A stretch of DNA of 10,918 nucleotides. Source: Dysgonamonadaceae bacterium. Its GTDB lineage: Bacteria > Bacteroidota > Bacteroidia > Bacteroidales > Azobacteroidaceae. Below the pieces are notes generated by a model. It saw nothing but the letters and a program-made list of their open reading frames with translations. It did not search any database and was not told the DNA's origin. The position numbers and the translations under genes were made by a program. Every line of letters starts with the position of its first letter. Position 1 is the stretch's first letter. Shown piece after piece: positions 1-7,256 of the stretch. The DNA lies in assembly GCA_031276105.1 (NCBI GenBank), contig JAISNS010000277.1, positions 1-10,918 of the forward strand, given 5' to 3'.

Positions 1-663
1 AATCAAATCATTCTATTGTATGAAAGTCCGGATGGAGAAAGTGGATTTCCCGGCAATCTCCGTTTTTCGGTTACTTATTCGCTGTCCGAAGACAATGAAC
101 TAAGCATTGAATACAAAGCCATTTCCGACCAGGCGACTCCGTTTAATCCGACCAGTCATGCGTATTTTAATTTGTCGGGGAAACGGGGCAATATCCTCGA
201 CCACGAATTGAAAATCAATGCCGGTCATTATTTGGAAACGAACGATGAATTTATTCCTACAGGGAAAATAAAACCGCTTTCCGATCCGGCTTTCAATTTC
301 GAGGATTACCGGAAAATATCCGGTCGGATGCCCTTGAAAAAAGAAGTATTAGCGGGATATAATACTTATTTTATCGGCTTGTTATCCGATGAGAAGCTCC
401 ATTTATTAGCATCTTTGAGAGCGCCGTTATCCGGGAGATGTTTGGACGTCTATTCAACTCAGCCGGGCATACAAGTCTATACCGGCGATTATCTTTCCAT
501 TCCTTTTCAGGCTTTTGCCGGGATTGCACTGGAAGCGCAAGGCTATCCCGATTCACCGAATCATGCGCACTTTCCGTCAACGATTCTTTCTCCCGGAAAA
601 GAAACGAAGCAAGTTATTCGATATAAAATAAGGAGTTGTCCGATAATGTTTGGGGAGCTTTGA
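1..663 (+). CDS. Aldose 1-epimerase (GalM-like), 5' partial, second catalytic His missing
   Basis: The frame is open from base 1, so the N-terminus lies outside the window. Family role: interconversion of alpha and beta anomers of hexoses such as galactose. Visible GalM landmarks are SPDGESGFPGNL near the start, NPTSHAYFNLSG with the first catalytic His (codon 157-159), the IPTG element, the PGIQVYTG element, and LEAQGYPDSPNH with the likely catalytic Glu (codon 532-534). The usual GYDHN motif, which carries the second catalytic His (the acid), reads GYNTYF here, with Thr at codon 364-366. No internal stop is seen, so this is substitution rather than decay. It may be an epimerase-like protein with altered or lost activity. 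Family assignment is firm; activity is uncertain. Confidence 0.85.
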   Translation, partial: NQIILLYESPDGESGFPGNLRFSVTYSLSEDNELSIEYKAISDQATPFNPTSHAYFNLSGKRGNILDHELKINAGHYLETNDEFIPTGKIKPLSDPAFNFEDYRKISGRMPLKKEVLAGYNTYFIGLLSDEKLHLLASLRAPLSGRCLDVYSTQPGIQVYTGDYLSIPFQAFAGIALEAQGYPDSPNHAHFPSTILSPGKETKQVIRYKIRSCPIMFGEL

Positions 664-696
664 AGGGGGGAGATACTATACCGGAATCGTTACAAA

Positions 697-782
697 GATA
701 AAAACTAAAAACTAAAAGTTACGCAAAGCGCGGTAAATAAACGCCGTTTCGCGCCACCTTTAGTTTTATCTTTTAGTTTATC
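697..782. repeat. Imperfect inverted repeat between galM-like gene and dksA
   Basis: A-rich arm 697-718 (GATAAAAACTAAAAACTAAA...) is mirrored by 758-782 (CTTTAGTTTTATC...TTTAGTTTATC), with a GC-richer centre of about 40 nt. The best exact pairing is about 10 bp (AAACTAAAAG against CTTTTAGTTT at 770-779). It lies 3' of the galM-like gene and could be a transcript-end structure or a remnant of a small repeat. There is no classical GC stem followed by a U tract, so I do not call it a terminator. Confidence 0.35.
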
Positions 783-837
783 TGTGTTTCATTTTCTCCG
801 GTTCCTCAAAAAAAGATTTAGTCTTTATATAGCAAAA

Positions 838-869
838 ATTGTATATTCGGAATAAAAATAGTACTTTTG
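838..869 (+). promoter_or_regulatory. Bacteroidota-type promoter for dksA-lspA run
   Basis: The -7 box TACTTTTG (862-869) fits TAnnTTTG exactly. ATTG at 838-841 sits 20 nt upstream, a suitable place for the TTTG-like -33 box. The ATG of the dksA-like gene at 909 follows after a short A/T-rich leader. Confidence 0.6.
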
Positions 870-908
870 GGGCATTTTAAAAGGTTTACTAATTTAATTT
901 TTAAAGTT

Positions 909-1286
909 ATGAGCGAGAAAACAAGATATTCGGATGCGGAATTGGATGAATTTCGCGTCTTGATTTTGGAAAAGTTGGAGGCTGCAAGGCAAGACTATGA
1001 TTTGCTGAAAGCTTCAATAATGAATGCCGATGGGAATGACGTTACAGATACATCCCCCACTTTCAAAGTATTAGAGGAAGGCGCCGCTACTTTATCGAAA
1101 GAAGAAGCCGGACGTTTGGCGCAAAGGCAAATGAAATTTATTCAAAGTTTACAATCTGCTTTAGTGCGAATTGAAAATAAGACCTATGGTATTTGCCGCG
1201 AAACCGGTAAATTGATTCCCAAAGAAAGATTGCGGGCCGTGCCGCATGCAACTTTAAGTATTGAGGCCAAACAGAATCAGAAATAA
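909..1286 (+). CDS. TraR/DksA family transcriptional regulator, single-Cys zinc-finger remnant
   Basis: A 125-residue protein with an N-terminal helical region (about residues 8-90, probable coiled coil) and a C-terminal YGICRETGKLIPKERLRAVP motif (from about residue 93) typical of DksA/TraR zinc fingers. Classical members have four Cys (CxxC...CxxC); here only Cys96 remains and the others are Thr99, Ser117 and Ala120, so zinc is probably not bound. From memory, this degenerate form is common in Bacteroidota. The family binds RNA polymerase through the secondary channel and modulates promoter choice, often with ppGpp. I chose ATG 909: a TTG at 867 in the same frame lies inside the promoter box. 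The stop directly abuts the lspA ATG, so the two are probably co-translated. Confidence 0.85.
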   Translation: MSEKTRYSDAELDEFRVLILEKLEAARQDYDLLKASIMNADGNDVTDTSPTFKVLEEGAATLSKEEAGRLAQRQMKFIQSLQSALVRIENKTYGICRETGKLIPKERLRAVPHATLSIEAKQNQK

Positions 1287-1931
1287 ATGAAATTGTCGAA
1301 AGGAATTCGGGCAATCATCGTTATTTTGCTTGTCCTGTTGGCCGACCAAACGCTTAAGTTCTGGGTGAAAACACATCTGATGCTGTACGAAGATATTCAC
1401 ATTACCGACTGGTTTTTAATCCGGTTTGTGGAAAATGACGGCATCGCGATGGGTATCGAAGTAGCGGAGAAATTTTTTGTTACCATTTTCCGTATGGCCG
1501 CCGCAGTTGCCATTATCTATTATCTTTATTTTTTGATTAAGAAAGGCTACAAATTAGGTTACATCCTTTGTGTTTCCCTGATTTTTGCAGGGGCGGCAGG
1601 TAATATTATTGATTGTATATTTTATGGCGTTATTTTTAACGACAGTCCTGTTTACAATGAAAATTTGCCTCATCAGGCAGCCGTTCTGTTTCCTGCGGAA
1701 GGCGGTTATAACTCATGGTTCCACGGGCGGGTAGTGGATATGTTTTACTTTCCGCTTTTCGAATTTAACTGGCCATCGTGGATGCCTTTTATTGGCGGAC
1801 AAGAATTTATGTTTTTTCGCTATATCTTCAATGTTGCCGACGCTGCCATAAGTGTAGGAATAATTGTTTTACTCCTGTTTTACAGGAAGACATTTTCGGT
1901 CAGTTTAGAAAAAAAGAAAGTTGAAAATTAG
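1287..1931 (+). CDS. lspA: Lipoprotein signal peptidase (signal peptidase II)
   Basis: A 214-residue inner-membrane aspartyl protease that removes the signal peptide from diacylglyceryl-modified prolipoproteins. Membrane segments are visible near residues 8-27, 64-84, 90-107 and 183-199. Family motifs in order: ADQTLKFWVK (Asp20), ENDGIAMG (N50-x-G52), AGAAGNIIDC (Asp109), GRVVDMFYFP (Asp151) and FNVADAAIS (Asp185). Asp151 and Asp185 match the catalytic dyad. It is longer than the proteobacterial enzyme because of an insert at about residues 112-147, as is usual in Bacteroidota. It starts immediately after the dksA stop and overlaps the following lipoprotein gene, one of its likely substrates, by 11 nt. 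Confidence is high. Confidence 0.96.
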   Translation: MKLSKGIRAIIVILLVLLADQTLKFWVKTHLMLYEDIHITDWFLIRFVENDGIAMGIEVAEKFFVTIFRMAAAVAIIYYLYFLIKKGYKLGYILCVSLIFAGAAGNIIDCIFYGVIFNDSPVYNENLPHQAAVLFPAEGGYNSWFHGRVVDMFYFPLFEFNWPSWMPFIGGQEFMFFRYIFNVADAAISVGIIVLLLFYRKTFSVSLEKKKVEN

Positions 1932-2664
1932 TCCGGCTATCAGTATTCTCGGTTTGACGGTTTGCCTTTTTGTCGCATGTTCGAGTCGCCCGTCTTATGT
2001 TTTGTCCGAAAGCAAGATGGAAAATGTCCTGTACGACCTTTATTTAGCGGAAGTGGCGATTGACGAAAACCGCTTTTCTTTTAACAATGATTCGGCGCTA
2101 AAGCAGGATTTGTTGAATTCCGTTTTCAAAAAGCACAAAATTACCGAACAAAAATTTGATACTTCGCTGGTTTGGTATAATGCAAATATCGAAAAATATT
2201 TGAAAATTAATAGCAGGGTAGGCGAACGCTTTGCTTCTTTATCGGAAAAATTGAAAACAGACTTGGATAGAATTGAAGCCGAAATACGGAAATCGCAAAT
2301 CCGAAACCTGTTTCCCGATACCACTTCCTTTTTCTTGCAGTCGCCCGGTTTTTTCCAAAATCGCTATGTCTTTAAAACCGATTCCGTCCAATTGAAGGAT
2401 ATTCATTTGTTTTATCTGGCATTTCAAGTTTTGGGCATCCGCGATTCTATTTATCCCGCCTTGTCTTTTTGTATGCAAGCCGGCGATACGGTTTTTGTCA
2501 ATCGCGATACAATCCGCTCGGACGGCGCTTATTCCAAGTCTTTCGCCCTTCCGTCCGGTTATACGGTAAAGGAAATCTACGGCGTTTTTTCCATTCCCGA
2601 TGATGAAAGAAACCGGATTCTGTTTAACGATATTATTCTCTTCGACGAGAGTAAAATGCCGTAA
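1921..2664 (+). CDS. DUF4296 family lipoprotein, TTG start
   Basis: A 247-residue predicted lipoprotein. Residues 1-19 form a short signal peptide ending in the lipobox LFVAC, with Cys20 as the lipidated residue. The stretch from about 25 to 115 (SKMENVLYDLYLAEVAID...) matches the DUF4296 domain as I know it from Bacteroidota; its function is unknown. The C-terminal half is beta-rich with no motif I recognise. The start is TTG at 1921. A TAG at 1906-1908 closes the frame just upstream, and the next ATG would remove the whole signal peptide, so TTG is the only start that keeps the lipoprotein signal. The 11-nt overlap with lspA suggests translational coupling. Confidence 0.85.
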   Translation: MKISPAISILGLTVCLFVACSSRPSYVLSESKMENVLYDLYLAEVAIDENRFSFNNDSALKQDLLNSVFKKHKITEQKFDTSLVWYNANIEKYLKINSRVGERFASLSEKLKTDLDRIEAEIRKSQIRNLFPDTTSFFLQSPGFFQNRYVFKTDSVQLKDIHLFYLAFQVLGIRDSIYPALSFCMQAGDTVFVNRDTIRSDGAYSKSFALPSGYTVKEIYGVFSIPDDERNRILFNDIILFDESKMP

Positions 2665-2672
2665 CAAGTTTT

Positions 2673-3587
2673 ATGAAACTGTTGTCGCCTCACGACTGGC
2701 CTGATTATCAACTGATTGATTCCGGTGATTACGAAAAACTCGAACGTTTCGGAAAATACATTCTGCGTCGCCCCGAACCGCAGGCAGTATGGCGAAAAAC
2801 GCTTCTCGAAAGCGATTGGGAACGGCAAACACATGCCTGTTTCAGGAAAGAAAAAGGGAAAGCCGCTCCGGAAGGAAACGAAAAAGGCGAATGGATACTT
2901 CGTCCCGGAATGTTGCAGCAATGGTTTATTTCGTATGTTTACAAGACGATGAAACTGCGTTTTCGCTTGGGATTTACGGCATTTAAGCATGTGGGAATTT
3001 TCCCGGAACAGGCCGAAAACTGGAATTATATTTATGATTCGGTACGGATATTGCCGGTGAAATCGCCGAAAATACTCAATCTTTTTGCATATACCGGCGG
3101 CGCGTCCTTAGCGGCTAAAGCGGCAGGAGCGGATGTTGTCCATGTCGATTCGGTCAAACAGGTACTGACTTGGTCGCGGGAAAACATGGAAGCTTCCGGG
3201 TTGGACAGTATCCGTTGGGTTTGCGAGGATGCTTTGAAATTTGTGAAGCGCGAAGTCAGGCGAGGCAATCGTTATCAGGGAATTATCCTCGATCCGCCGG
3301 CGTATGGCCGCGGGCCGGAAGGCGAAAAATGGATTTTGGAAGACAATATTTCAGCATTGATGGAGGCCTGTGGAAAACTTCCGGATAACGACGGTTTTTT
3401 TTGCGTCCTTAATCTCTATTCGATGGGTTTTTCTTCTCTGATTGCCGAAAACCTGCTGAAAGATTATTTTCCTCTGCCTTCGGAAATGGAATGTGGCGAA
3501 TTGTTTTTGCCGGATAATGCCGGTAAAAAATTACCTTTGAGCGTGTTTTGTCGCTTGAGGAACGGTCTTATAATTCATAATTCATAA
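2673..3587 (+). CDS. Class I SAM-dependent methyltransferase, RlmI/RlmK-like
   Basis: A 304-residue Rossmann-fold methyltransferase. The N-terminal third (about 1-125) resembles the small beta-rich domain found before the catalytic domain in this group. Motif I is ILNLFAYTGGASLAAKAAG (134-152), followed by the acidic VDS (158-160), EDALKFV (185-191) and catalytic-loop DPPAYGRGPEGEKW (207-220). The DPPxYGRG form points to the rRNA C5-cytosine or guanine methyltransferase group (RlmI, and the RlmK half of RlmKL) rather than small-molecule enzymes. The exact target base cannot be read from sequence. It starts 8 nt after the DUF4296 gene, so it is likely in the same operon. The last five codons and the stop fall within CATAATT-type repeats. 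Confidence 0.85.
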   Translation: MKLLSPHDWPDYQLIDSGDYEKLERFGKYILRRPEPQAVWRKTLLESDWERQTHACFRKEKGKAAPEGNEKGEWILRPGMLQQWFISYVYKTMKLRFRLGFTAFKHVGIFPEQAENWNYIYDSVRILPVKSPKILNLFAYTGGASLAAKAAGADVVHVDSVKQVLTWSRENMEASGLDSIRWVCEDALKFVKREVRRGNRYQGIILDPPAYGRGPEGEKWILEDNISALMEACGKLPDNDGFFCVLNLYSMGFSSLIAENLLKDYFPLPSEMECGELFLPDNAGKKLPLSVFCRLRNGLIIHNS

Positions 3588-3589
3588 TT
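3569..3589. repeat. Three-unit (C/T)ATAATT heptamer repeat at gene 3' end
   Basis: TATAATT (3569-3575) is followed by two CATAATT units (3576-3582 and 3583-3589). The repeat overlaps the methyltransferase 3' end and encodes residues IIHNS plus the stop. The same heptamer recurs five times at 10755-10789. Confidence 0.8.
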
Positions 3590-3605
3590 TATAACTTATT
3601 CACGT

Positions 3606-4487
3606 ATGAAATTTTTCGTTCTAAAAAAGAGTATTTTCTTTACTTTAGTTGCCCTTTGCGGCTTTTTTTTCATCGCTCAGTCCGGCGCTGCCCGGACACT
3701 GAAAATACTGGCCATCGGAAACAGTTTTTCCGAAGACGCAGTTGAAAATTACCTTTACGAAATTGCTCAAAAAGACAGCATTACACTGATTATCGGTAAC
3801 ATGTATATTGGCGGTTGCAGTTTGGAGAAACATTGGGACAACGCAGTTAAGCAGTCGAAAGTGTATTCTTACCGGAAAATTGATGGCAATGGAATAAAAA
3901 CAACTGTCGAAGCGACCGGCTTGTCGGAGGTTATCCGGGAAGAAGAATGGGATTATATAACCTTTCAGCAAGTGAGTCAAAATGCAGGAATTTACGAAAC
4001 TTATTTTCCTTATCTTATTCATTTGTTTGATTATGTAAAATCCGAAGCAACAAATCCCGCCGTCCAATTTGCTTTGCACATGACTTGGGCTTATGCCCAA
4101 ACGTCAACTCATGCCGGTTTTGCCAATTACAACAACAGTCAGGAAACAATGTACAGCGCAATTGTCGATGCGACATTTCGCGTAGCCGAAACAGTTGGGA
4201 TAACGATTGTTATTCCTTCGGGGACGGCCATTCAAAACAGTCGAAACAGTATTATCGGAGATAATTTATGCCGCGACGGTTATCATTTAAACTATAAATT
4301 CGGACGTTATACCGCAGCCTGTACATGGTATGAAAAACTAACCGGAAATTCCGTTGTGGGAAATCCTTTTATACCGGAAGGCGTTACGCTGTTGCAGGCG
4401 GCAATTGCTCAAAATGCTGCTCATCGCGCGGTTGTTTCTCCCCAAAATATAAGTTATATTCTTCGAAACAAAGAGGCCGGGAAATAA
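3606..4487 (+). CDS. DUF4886 domain protein, secreted SGNH-hydrolase-like
   Basis: A 293-residue protein with an N-terminal signal peptide (basic MKFFVLKK, hydrophobic 9-25, likely cleavage near SGAA at 26-29). The mature part opens with LKILAIGNSFSEDAVE, which carries the GNSFS block; Ser40 is the likely nucleophile. Near the C-terminus is DGYHLN (224-229), the usual Asp/His end of an SGNH triad. The centre has YIGGCSLEKHW (67-77), WDYITFQQVSQ (115-125) and HMTWAYAQ (158-165), all typical of DUF4886. An exported esterase or deacylase acting on glycans is plausible but unproven. It sits between two housekeeping groups, 18 nt after the methyltransferase stop, with only AT-rich repeats between and no clear promoter box. 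Confidence 0.83.
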   Translation: MKFFVLKKSIFFTLVALCGFFFIAQSGAARTLKILAIGNSFSEDAVENYLYEIAQKDSITLIIGNMYIGGCSLEKHWDNAVKQSKVYSYRKIDGNGIKTTVEATGLSEVIREEEWDYITFQQVSQNAGIYETYFPYLIHLFDYVKSEATNPAVQFALHMTWAYAQTSTHAGFANYNNSQETMYSAIVDATFRVAETVGITIVIPSGTAIQNSRNSIIGDNLCRDGYHLNYKFGRYTAACTWYEKLTGNSVVGNPFIPEGVTLLQAAIAQNAAHRAVVSPQNISYILRNKEAGK

Positions 4488-4556
4488 TGCTTCTCCTCAA
4501 TCTGTTTATGAAATAATAAAATAGATTAAATCCTTTTCCAATTCAAAGAGATTCAC

Positions 4557-4564
4557 TACTTTTG
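4557..4564 (+). promoter_or_regulatory. -7 promoter box for bamD operon
   Basis: TACTTTTG at 4557-4564 matches TAnnTTTG, 17 nt before the bamD ATG. A T-rich stretch at 4534-4537 lies 19 nt upstream, but the -33 element is weak. Confidence 0.55.
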
Positions 4565-4581
4565 TAGCCAAATTAAAGGAC

Positions 4582-5394
4582 ATGAAATCAAAATGCTTTT
4601 GCTTTTCCCTTCTTTTTGTTTTGTTTACCTCGTGTGGCGAATACAATAAAGTACTGAAAAATCCGGATATGACGGTGAGGTATGAGTATGCAAAAAAGTA
4701 TTTTAACGAAGGAAAATTCAATCGTTCCGCTACGTTGCTTCAAGACCTTGTCCCGATGATGCGCGCTTCATCCTACGGAGAAGAATCGCTGTATCTTCTG
4801 GCGCAAAGTTATTATGGGATGAAGGATTATGTAACGGCATCCGAATATTTCAAAACGTATTATACCTCTTTCCAACGTGGCGAATATGCCGAATTGGCAC
4901 GTTATTATTCCGCTTACGGTTTGTATTTGGATTCGCCCGACCCGCGCTTAGATCAAACGGATACTTATAAGGCAATGCAGCAATTCCAAGATTTTTTGGA
5001 ACTTTATCCTCAAAGCGACAAGAAAGAAGACGCTCAAAAGTATTTATTTGAATTGCAGGAAAAATTAGCATTGAAAGAATTAATGGCCGTGCGCCTTTAT
5101 TATAACCTCGGCGATTATGTATTATATTCCTTTCCGGGAGGGAATTACCTTTCTTGCGTGATTACCGCTCAAAATGCAATGCGCAGTTATCCTTTCTCCA
5201 AATACAGAGAAGAATTTATGTATTACGCCTTTAAGTCGAAATATGAAATGGCCGTACAAAGTGTGGAAGAGAAAAAGGAGTTTCGCTACCGCGACGTTGT
5301 GGATGAATATTATTCCTATACCAACGATTATCCGGAAGGAAAGTATATTAAGGAAATAAAAAGTTTATACGAAAAAATAGCAAAGAAATTGTAA
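4582..5394 (+). CDS. bamD: Outer membrane protein assembly factor BamD
   Basis: A 270-residue lipoprotein of the BamD/YfiO family. The signal peptide runs to the lipobox LFTSC, with Cys18 as the lipid anchor. The rest is helical and made of tetratricopeptide-like repeats: about 33-60 (YEYAKKYFNEGKFNRSATLL), 70-95 (EESLYLLAQSYYGMKDYVTA), 130-155, and a C-terminal pair through 265. BamD helps BamA fold and insert beta-barrel proteins from the periplasmic face of the outer membrane. Length and repeat layout fit the family. It has its own promoter and heads the run with omega and DUF4293, an arrangement I know from other Bacteroidota. Confidence 0.92.
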   Translation: MKSKCFCFSLLFVLFTSCGEYNKVLKNPDMTVRYEYAKKYFNEGKFNRSATLLQDLVPMMRASSYGEESLYLLAQSYYGMKDYVTASEYFKTYYTSFQRGEYAELARYYSAYGLYLDSPDPRLDQTDTYKAMQQFQDFLELYPQSDKKEDAQKYLFELQEKLALKELMAVRLYYNLGDYVLYSFPGGNYLSCVITAQNAMRSYPFSKYREEFMYYAFKSKYEMAVQSVEEKKEFRYRDVVDEYYSYTNDYPEGKYIKEIKSLYEKIAKKL

Positions 5395-5424
5395 TCATTC
5401 AAGTCAATAATATTAAACAAAATT

Positions 5425-5766
5425 ATGGATTATAAAAAGACAACAGCGCCTGCTACTACAATTACTCGCGATATGATGAGTTTGGCTGAAGAAACCGGTA
5501 ATATTTATGAAACGGTACGTATTATCGGGAAACGCGCCAATGAAATATCGGCCGATATTAAACATGATCTGGAAGGTAAATTGCATGAATTTTCTTCTTA
5601 TACCGACAGTTTGGAAGAAATTTTTGAAAACAGAGAACAAATCGAAATTTCCCGTTATTTTGAACGTTTACCCAAACCTACTCTGATTGCCGCACAAGAA
5701 TTTGTCGATCATGAAATATATTATCGCAATCCGGCAAAAGATAAAGATAAATTAGAAGAATTATGA
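5425..5766 (+). CDS. rpoZ: DNA-directed RNA polymerase omega subunit, Bacteroidota type
   Basis: A 113-residue protein matching the Rpb6/omega-like protein of Bacteroidota. The key block is TGNIYETVRIIGKRANEISADIK (about residues 25-47), corresponding to the conserved omega helix that contacts the beta-prime subunit. The stretch from about 52 to 92 (LEGKLHEFSSYTDSLEEIFE...FERLPKPTLIAAQEF) is characteristic of the Bacteroidota version, and the tail is charged. Omega helps beta-prime fold and join the core enzyme. It lies 30 nt after bamD, and its stop overlaps the next start by 4 nt (ATGA), so the three genes form one operon. Confidence 0.88.
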   Translation: MDYKKTTAPATTITRDMMSLAEETGNIYETVRIIGKRANEISADIKHDLEGKLHEFSSYTDSLEEIFENREQIEISRYFERLPKPTLIAAQEFVDHEIYYRNPAKDKDKLEEL

Positions 5767-6161
5767 TTCAACGTATCCAAACGGTTTATCTGTTGCTCGT
5801 TTTCGGTTTGATGTTGACGATGCCCTTTTTGCCGGTTGCTACCATCAAGATAAGCGAAATCCTTTCGTTTGATGTGAAGTTATGGGAAACGCTTTTGGCG
5901 GCATTAGCGGCTCTGGCGGCAATTTTCCTTTACCGGAACCGGAAAGTGCAACTGATTGTTTGTTTTGCAATCTTGGAATTGTTGTTGCTGTCTTATGTAT
6001 TTATCTTTTTTGATATATGGGTCAACAGTCAGGAAAACGGTTGGCTGGTAATTAAAGCGCCTGTTGTATTTCCTTTTTTTGCCATTGTATTAGACTTATT
6101 GGCGATCGGGGCTATACGAAAAGATGAAAAATTAGTTCATGCAGCCGACCGGTTAAGGTAG
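5763..6161 (+). CDS. DUF4293 family membrane protein
   Basis: A 132-residue inner-membrane protein of unknown function. It opens with MIQRIQTVYLLLV, the usual DUF4293 start. Four hydrophobic segments are visible, at about 8-27, 40-57, 61-83 and 98-117, separated by short basic loops (YRNRK at 57-61). The start overlaps the omega stop by 4 nt. The family is found beside omega in Bacteroidota, but nothing in the sequence tells its role. Confidence 0.85.
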   Translation: MIQRIQTVYLLLVFGLMLTMPFLPVATIKISEILSFDVKLWETLLAALAALAAIFLYRNRKVQLIVCFAILELLLLSYVFIFFDIWVNSQENGWLVIKAPVVFPFFAIVLDLLAIGAIRKDEKLVHAADRLR

Positions 6162-6193
6162 TTCGTGAGACAAACGAGTAAATTTCATTTTTT

Positions 6194-7204
6194 TTGCTTA
6201 CAAATAAAAGTATTATTTACGCCGGCATAGGACTTGTTATTATTGCGTTTTTTTTATGCAATTTATTATACGGTTCGGTATCCATTCCTGCTTCGCAGGT
6301 AATGGATATTCTTTTAGGTAAAGGCGCCGAAAAAGCGGCATGGGAAAATATTGTTCTATATTCCCGTCTTCCACAAGCCGTTACGGCATTATTGGCGGGA
6401 GCTGCCCTTGCTGTAAGCGGACTTTTGCTGCAAACATTGTTTCAAAATCCTCTGGCGGGCCCTTCCATTCTCGGCATTAGCAGCGGCGCCGATTTAGGCG
6501 TAGCTATTGTTGTTTTGTATTCGGGCGGAATCGCCGGTTCCGGTTTTTCCATTCTATCGGCTGCTTTTGCGGGCGCAATGATTATTCTGGCGCTCATTGT
6601 TTATTTTTCCGGCAAGGTGAAAAGCAATGTTTTGGTGTTAATCATCGGCATGATGATTGGTTATCTGGCATCTTCGGTAATTTCGATATTAAATTCGTAT
6701 GCTTCTTCCGAAAATATCCGGTTGTATGTGTTGTGGGGGATGGGTAATTTTTCCGGCGTTTCTATCCGGCAACTCCCGCTCTATTGCATTTCGGTTTCCG
6801 CTGGTTTATTTGCTTCTATCTTGTTAATCAAACCGTTGAATGCTTTATTGCTGGGAGAAAGATACGCGGCAAATCTGGGAATTTCGATTCTTCGTACCCG
6901 GATTTTGATTCTTGTTTGTACCGGTTTACTGACCGCTCTTGTTACGGCTTTTTGCGGCCCGGTAAGTTTTATCGGGTTAGCGGTTCCACATGTAGCCCGC
7001 ATGGTTTTGGGTACATCCAATCAACGTTTGTTGCTTCCGGCTACGCTTTTATCCGGTTCGGCGGTCGCTTTGTTATGCAATTTGTTGACGCTGATTCCCT
7101 TCGGCAACAGTATGCTTCCGCTGAATGCGGTAACACCGCTACTGGGAGCGCCGGTAATTATTTATGTTATTCTGAATAAAAAAAATACGGCATATTTTAA
7201 TTGA
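6194..7204 (+). CDS. FecCD/BtuC-family ABC transporter permease, TTG start
   Basis: A 336-residue polytopic permease for siderophore-iron, haem or cobalamin import. Family signatures in order: SRLPQAVTALLAGAALAVSG (57-76), QNPLAGPSILGISSGADLG (84-102), WGMGNFSG (181-188), LGERYAANLGI (220-230), FCGPVSFIGLAVPHVAR (253-269, the helix that couples to the ATPase), and TPLLGAPVIIYVIL (314-327). Length is normal. No ATG lies near the start: a stop at 6179-6181 closes the frame and the first in-frame ATG is around codon 37, after the first membrane helix, so TTG 6194 (right after a T7 run) is the best start. It follows DUF4293 by 32 nt. No ATPase or binding protein is next to it, so the substrate cannot be inferred. 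Confidence 0.9.
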   Translation: MLTNKSIIYAGIGLVIIAFFLCNLLYGSVSIPASQVMDILLGKGAEKAAWENIVLYSRLPQAVTALLAGAALAVSGLLLQTLFQNPLAGPSILGISSGADLGVAIVVLYSGGIAGSGFSILSAAFAGAMIILALIVYFSGKVKSNVLVLIIGMMIGYLASSVISILNSYASSENIRLYVLWGMGNFSGVSIRQLPLYCISVSAGLFASILLIKPLNALLLGERYAANLGISILRTRILILVCTGLLTALVTAFCGPVSFIGLAVPHVARMVLGTSNQRLLLPATLLSGSAVALLCNLLTLIPFGNSMLPLNAVTPLLGAPVIIYVILNKKNTAYFN

Positions 7205-7234
7205 GGTGTAACGAAAGTACATTCCAAAAATCGC

Positions 7235-7242
7235 TATCTTTG
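7235..7242 (+). promoter_or_regulatory. -7 promoter box for hemerythrin-luxR pair
   Basis: TATCTTTG at 7235-7242 is an exact TAnnTTTG box, 14 nt before the ATG at 7257. It lies in the 52-nt gap after the permease. No convincing TTTG is found at the -33 distance, which would fit a promoter needing an activator, but that is inference. Confidence 0.6.
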
Positions 7243-7256
7243 TAAAAAATTTATTT

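Noticed and set aside
867..908. Longer dksA-like frame starting at TTG 867
   Set aside because: The TTG is part of the TACTTTTG promoter box, and the extra 14 residues are not family-like. ATG 909 gives the normal N-terminus.
2239..2667. Minus-strand open frame of 142 codons inside the DUF4296 gene
   Set aside because: It is a shadow of a gene with signal peptide and family match on the + strand, with no family resemblance of its own.
7219..7231. 13-nt match (ACATTCCAAAAAT) to 9316-9328, both in promoter-containing gaps, considered as a shared operator
   Set aside because: A 13-nt match is expected by chance in an AT-leaning window of this size; the distance to the promoter box differs and there is no symmetry.
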